Positions 6,323 to 8,474 of a stretch of DNA of 8,474 nucleotides are shown here, piece after piece. This stretch comes from Desulfococcus sp. (GTDB lineage: Bacteria > Desulfobacterota > Desulfobacteria > Desulfobacterales > Desulfosalsimonadaceae), in contig JAHECJ010000063.1 of the NCBI GenBank assembly GCA_024641805.1, positions 1 through 8,474 on the forward strand. Direction: 5' to 3'. The notes under the pieces were generated by a model. The model was not told where the DNA came from and made no database searches. It saw only the letters and a program-made list of their open reading frames with translations. The translations under genes and the position numbers were made by a program. Positions within the stretch are counted from its first letter, which is position 1. Every line of letters starts with the position of its first letter.

Positions 6323-6901
6323 TTGAATAAAGAGAAAAAAGCTCAAAAACAGGCCTCTAAGAAACAACAGATTATCGAAGCAGGAACGCGGCTTATCGTT
6401 CAAAAAGGGATTGAAAAAACCAGCCTGGCTGATATTGCCGAAGAAGCCGCCATCAGCAAAGGAAGCCTTTATTATTATTATGCTTCAAAAAATGAACTGA
6501 TCTTTGATATCACGGAAGCGCATATTAACCAGATTTCCCAAAACCTCTTTGGGATTATTGAACAGAGCCAGGGGAAAGCGAGCTGGGAAGAATTGCTGAA
6601 AATCCTGTTTGAGCGTATTCTGGCCGCCGATACCCGTGGGCGCCTTCATTTATATCTTGTACAGCAGGCATTAAATGAAAATGAGGATTTAAAAGAGCGC
6701 TTCCGGAAAAAATACCAGGAATGGAAAAGTATGATCACAGAGGGGTTTGCAAAGCTTGAACCCAAAATCACCAATCAGCGCGTGCTTTCATCACTGATCA
6801 TTGCGGTACTTGATGGTTTTCTGATCCAATCGTTACTTGAAGTGGAAACCATCACCGGCGATGAATTTGTCAGTCATCTTGATGTGCAAATAAGAGAATA
6901 A
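6323..6901 (+). CDS. TetR/AcrR-family transcriptional regulator
   Basis: This is a 192-residue one-component repressor type. Residues 14-60 form the N-terminal DNA-binding domain: IIEAGTRLIVQKG, then TSLADIAEEAAISKGSLYYY (33-52) and the conserved turn ASKNELI. The rest is a helical ligand-binding and dimerisation domain without recognisable ligand residues. The start is TTG at 6323, preceded by AGGAA at a 6-base gap; no in-frame ATG lies near and the N-terminal lysine-rich stretch is usual for the family. It follows the AOR gene on the same strand but behind a terminator, so it needs its own promoter or read-through; none is obvious in 6284-6322. By position it may control the alcohol/aldehyde operon, the lipase pair downstream, or itself. 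Related regulators often sense acyl-CoA, but that is not shown here. Confidence 0.9.
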   Translation: MNKEKKAQKQASKKQQIIEAGTRLIVQKGIEKTSLADIAEEAAISKGSLYYYYASKNELIFDITEAHINQISQNLFGIIEQSQGKASWEELLKILFERILAADTRGRLHLYLVQQALNENEDLKERFRKKYQEWKSMITEGFAKLEPKITNQRVLSSLIIAVLDGFLIQSLLEVETITGDEFVSHLDVQIRE

Positions 6902-7011
6902 TCAAAGCCTGTAGGCATTGAAACCTTCTATCTTCCTGTCACTTGATAGATATTGCTCTATTCACCCGCCTCCCCACATGGCCCCCGGATTCCCATAACA
7001 TTGCTGAAAGC

Positions 7012-7043
7012 AAGAATAAAGTCGACTGTTAAAATTTATTCTT
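7012..7043. repeat. 9-bp perfect inverted repeat upstream of the DUF4404-like gene
   Basis: AAGAATAAA (7012-7020) and TTTATTCTT (7035-7043) are exact reverse complements separated by 14 bases. They lie just upstream of the candidate promoter, so an operator is possible; it could equally be a weak AT-rich hairpin. The rest of the 221-base gap (6902-7122) holds a pyrimidine-rich, C-rich patch around 6962-6995, a 4-bp hairpin after the TetR stop, and no convincing ORF. Confidence 0.35.
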
Positions 7044-7050
7044 AAATACT

Positions 7051-7080
7051 CCGACAAAAAATTGATCTTTAACAGATAAT
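7051..7080 (+). promoter_or_regulatory. Candidate promoter for the DUF4404-hydrolase pair
   Basis: CCGACA (7051-7056) and GATAAT (7075-7080) are 18 bases apart and match 4 and 5 of 6 sigma-70 bases. This would start transcription near 7087, about 36 bases before the ATG. It is a modest match in AT-rich DNA. Confidence 0.27.
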
Positions 7081-7122
7081 TTGCTACACAGTGATGATAA
7101 TTTTTTAACAAGAGGAGCCTAT

Positions 7123-7455
7123 ATGCTGGAACATACGCTTGAAAAAATTGAATCCAAAATAAAGCAATCCCCCAATATTCCCGAGGACAAAAAAAAGGAA
7201 TATTTCGAACTGCTCAACGAATTAAACGCCGAGATTACCGAGTTGAGTAAAACAGAAAAAGAAACCGCTGAAAGCATTAAAGGATTCACAAAAATTTCCG
7301 CCCATGAAGCGACCCGGGACGAAGTTGACCCGCATCTGATAGAAATTTCTTTAGAGGGATTATCGTCATCGGTCAAAGAACTCCATGCATCATATCCCAA
7401 ACTCGTAAATACGGTTAACTCTATCTGTTCATTTCTCTCAAAAATTGGAATTTAA
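7123..7455 (+). CDS. Small coiled-coil protein, DUF4404-like
   Basis: The ATG at 7123 is chosen because AGAGGAG (7111-7117) stands five bases before it. An in-frame TTG at 7081 has no such site. The protein has 110 residues, is highly charged and soluble, with no signal peptide or membrane helix. Residues 2-52 look like a pair of amphipathic helices broken by NIPEDKKK. The C-terminal part has a second helix (LEGLSSSVKELHASYPKL) ending in NSICSFLSKIGI. That layout of N-terminal helical hairpin, E/H-x-x-x-P-x-L and a final L-x-x-x-GI resembles the DUF4404 family, whose function is unknown. It lies 36 bases before the hydrolase gene with no terminator between, so they are probably co-transcribed. 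The family call is by eye. Confidence 0.72.
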   Translation: MLEHTLEKIESKIKQSPNIPEDKKKEYFELLNELNAEITELSKTEKETAESIKGFTKISAHEATRDEVDPHLIEISLEGLSSSVKELHASYPKLVNTVNSICSFLSKIGI

Positions 7456-7491
7456 AGCTGACCGTCTCTCACCCACTTAAGGATAACAGAT

Positions 7492-8340
7492 ATGGCAAAA
7501 ACAAATGATATCAATCGAAATTTTAATGCGGATGACGGTCTGTCTCTTTTTTACCGTCACCGGCGCGCGGATAAGGAAGTTGCGCGTCTGGTTATTGCCC
7601 ATGGCCTGGGAGAACATTCAGGAAGATATTCCCACGTAATCGACCGGATCGCCAATATGGGCATCTCCGTATGGGCGTTGGACCACCGGGGACACGGGCA
7701 GAGCGCCGGAAAACGCGGCCATATTGATTCCATGGACCAGTACCGCAATGACTTTAAAAAAATGGTTGATATTGCAAAATCCGATATGCCTGCCGGGATA
7801 AAATTTTTATTGCTCGGCCACAGCATGGGGGGATTGATTGTTCTGAATTTTGTCGAGACACATACCAATATTGCCGACGGCGTGATCGCCTCATCGCCGG
7901 CGTTGAATCCGGGAATGAAAGTGCCCGTGGTCAAAGGCACTGTTGCCAAAATTCTGTCCCGCATCCGGCCGTCACTCACCTTTGATAATGAACTCGATTC
8001 CTCATTCCTGAGTCACGATCCTCATATCGTTGAAGCCTACAACAATGACCCGCTGGTTCACAGAAATATTACGGCCAGATGGTTTACAGAATTTTTGTCT
8101 GCCATGGAAAACACCCGTTTATCAGCCGCCCGTATTAAAATCCCCGTTCTGATGCAGGTGGCGGGCGATGACCGACTGGTTCATGCCGCTACTTCAAAAC
8201 ATTTCTTCGAATCACTGACAACCAAAGATAAAACCCTCTGTTTTTATGATCATTTATATCATGAAATCTATAATGAGCGGAACGGCGATCGGGAAAAGGT
8301 ATTAAAAGACCTTGAAAACTGGCTGAATAACCACATTTAA
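7492..8340 (+). CDS. Alpha/beta hydrolase, monoacylglycerol lipase / lysophospholipase type
   Basis: This 282-residue alpha/beta hydrolase is of the serine aminopeptidase S33 (Hydrolase_4) type that includes monoacylglycerol lipases and PldB-like lysophospholipases. The oxyanion region is HGLGEHSGRY (37-46), followed by the characteristic DHRGHGQSAGKRGH (64-77). The nucleophile is Ser111 in GHSMGG, the acid most likely Asp227 in AGDDRLV, and the base His257 in LYHEIYNE. This last motif is typical of the monoacylglycerol lipase group. A lid-like stretch lies around 140-200. No signal peptide is seen, so it should be cytoplasmic. The start is ATG at 7492 with TAAGGA eight bases upstream. Likely substrates are monoacylglycerols or lysolipids, which would feed fatty acids to the beta-oxidation-type genes nearby; the true substrate is not shown. 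Confidence 0.88.
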   Translation: MAKTNDINRNFNADDGLSLFYRHRRADKEVARLVIAHGLGEHSGRYSHVIDRIANMGISVWALDHRGHGQSAGKRGHIDSMDQYRNDFKKMVDIAKSDMPAGIKFLLLGHSMGGLIVLNFVETHTNIADGVIASSPALNPGMKVPVVKGTVAKILSRIRPSLTFDNELDSSFLSHDPHIVEAYNNDPLVHRNITARWFTEFLSAMENTRLSAARIKIPVLMQVAGDDRLVHAATSKHFFESLTTKDKTLCFYDHLYHEIYNERNGDREKVLKDLENWLNNHI

Positions 8341-8399
8341 ATTTGATGCGCAATCATTTGTTCGTTACTATCCCAATGTCATGCATTTAGGCTTAAATA

Positions 8400-8474
8400 A
8401 TGATAAACATGTTCCGCAACTGGTTTAACCAGCGCTTTTCCGACCCGCAAATCGTGATTCTCTGGTTTTTTCTG
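8400..8474 (+). CDS. 5' end of a probable AI-2E family (PerM-like) membrane protein
   Basis: Twenty-five codons are visible before the window ends. The peptide starts MINMFRNWFNQ and continues RFSDPQIVILWFFL. A short basic amphipathic start, then F-S-D-P-Q-x-V-I-L and the beginning of a hydrophobic helix is how AI-2E/PerM family transporters usually open. ATG at 8400 follows a weak TTAGG; an in-frame ATG at 8409 is the alternative. It begins 59 bases after the hydrolase stop with no terminator visible, so co-transcription is possible. The family call rests on a short N-terminus. Confidence 0.6.
   Translation, partial: MINMFRNWFNQRFSDPQIVILWFFL

Noticed and set aside
7081..7122. TTG at 7081 as the start of the DUF4404-like protein
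   Set aside because: No ribosome binding site before it, while the ATG at 7123 has AGAGGAG at good spacing.
7557..7979. 140-codon ORF antisense to the hydrolase
   Set aside because: Shadow frame within a gene with intact catalytic motifs; Arg/Pro/Ser-rich composition and no ribosome site.
1..8474. CRISPR array, tRNA, rRNA, insertion sequence or phage element
   Set aside because: No regularly spaced repeats, cloverleaf, transposase or terminal repeats were found by reading both strands.

Overview
The window looks like chromosomal DNA from a mesophilic anaerobic bacterium. The best guess is a sulfate-reducing or syntrophic member of the Desulfobacterota. This rests on a tungsten/molybdopterin aldehyde:ferredoxin oxidoreductase beside an iron-type alcohol dehydrogenase, stand-alone SCP2 lipid-carrier proteins, an SCP2-type thiolase, moderate GC content and near-perfect AGGAG ribosome binding sites. 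It is inferred from gene content only; there is no rRNA or other marker gene. All nine stop codons visible in the window are TAA.

Layout. Positions 1-77 are the 3' end of a gene for an SCP2-like domain, followed by an SCP2-type thiolase (116-1321) and a strong bidirectional terminator (about 1338-1378). Converging on that terminator from the minus strand is an outer-membrane beta-barrel gene (1477-2373). Its signal peptide is separated from the barrel by one in-frame TGA, which is followed by two tight hairpins. A 297-base AT-rich divergent region (2374-2670) carries repeated TCATAAAC half-sites and candidate promoters. Next comes a plus-strand operon: iron-containing alcohol dehydrogenase (2671-3846), SCP2-family lipid-binding protein (3868-4305) and AOR-family oxidoreductase (4354-6231). 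It ends at an intrinsic terminator (6254-6288). A TetR-type regulator with a TTG start follows (6323-6901). After a 221-base gap with a 9-bp inverted repeat comes a pair of genes: a small coiled-coil protein resembling DUF4404 (7123-7455) and a monoacylglycerol-lipase-like alpha/beta hydrolase (7492-8340). The window ends in the first 25 codons of a probable AI-2E/PerM-type membrane protein (8400 onward).

How the genes may work together (inference). The central operon can interconvert an alcohol, its aldehyde and its carboxylate: the Fe-ADH works with NAD(P)H and the AOR with ferredoxin. The small SCP2 protein between them suggests a hydrophobic substrate that is carried between enzymes. The upstream SCP2-like gene plus SCP2-type thiolase reproduces, as separate adjacent genes, the two domains of animal SCPx, and would cleave or form beta-ketoacyl-CoA. 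With the outer-membrane barrel, the lipase-like hydrolase and the TetR regulator, the neighbourhood looks devoted to uptake and oxidation, or reductive formation, of lipid-like compounds. The two observations most worth checking are the in-frame UGA in the outer-membrane gene and the ADH-SCP2-AOR cassette.
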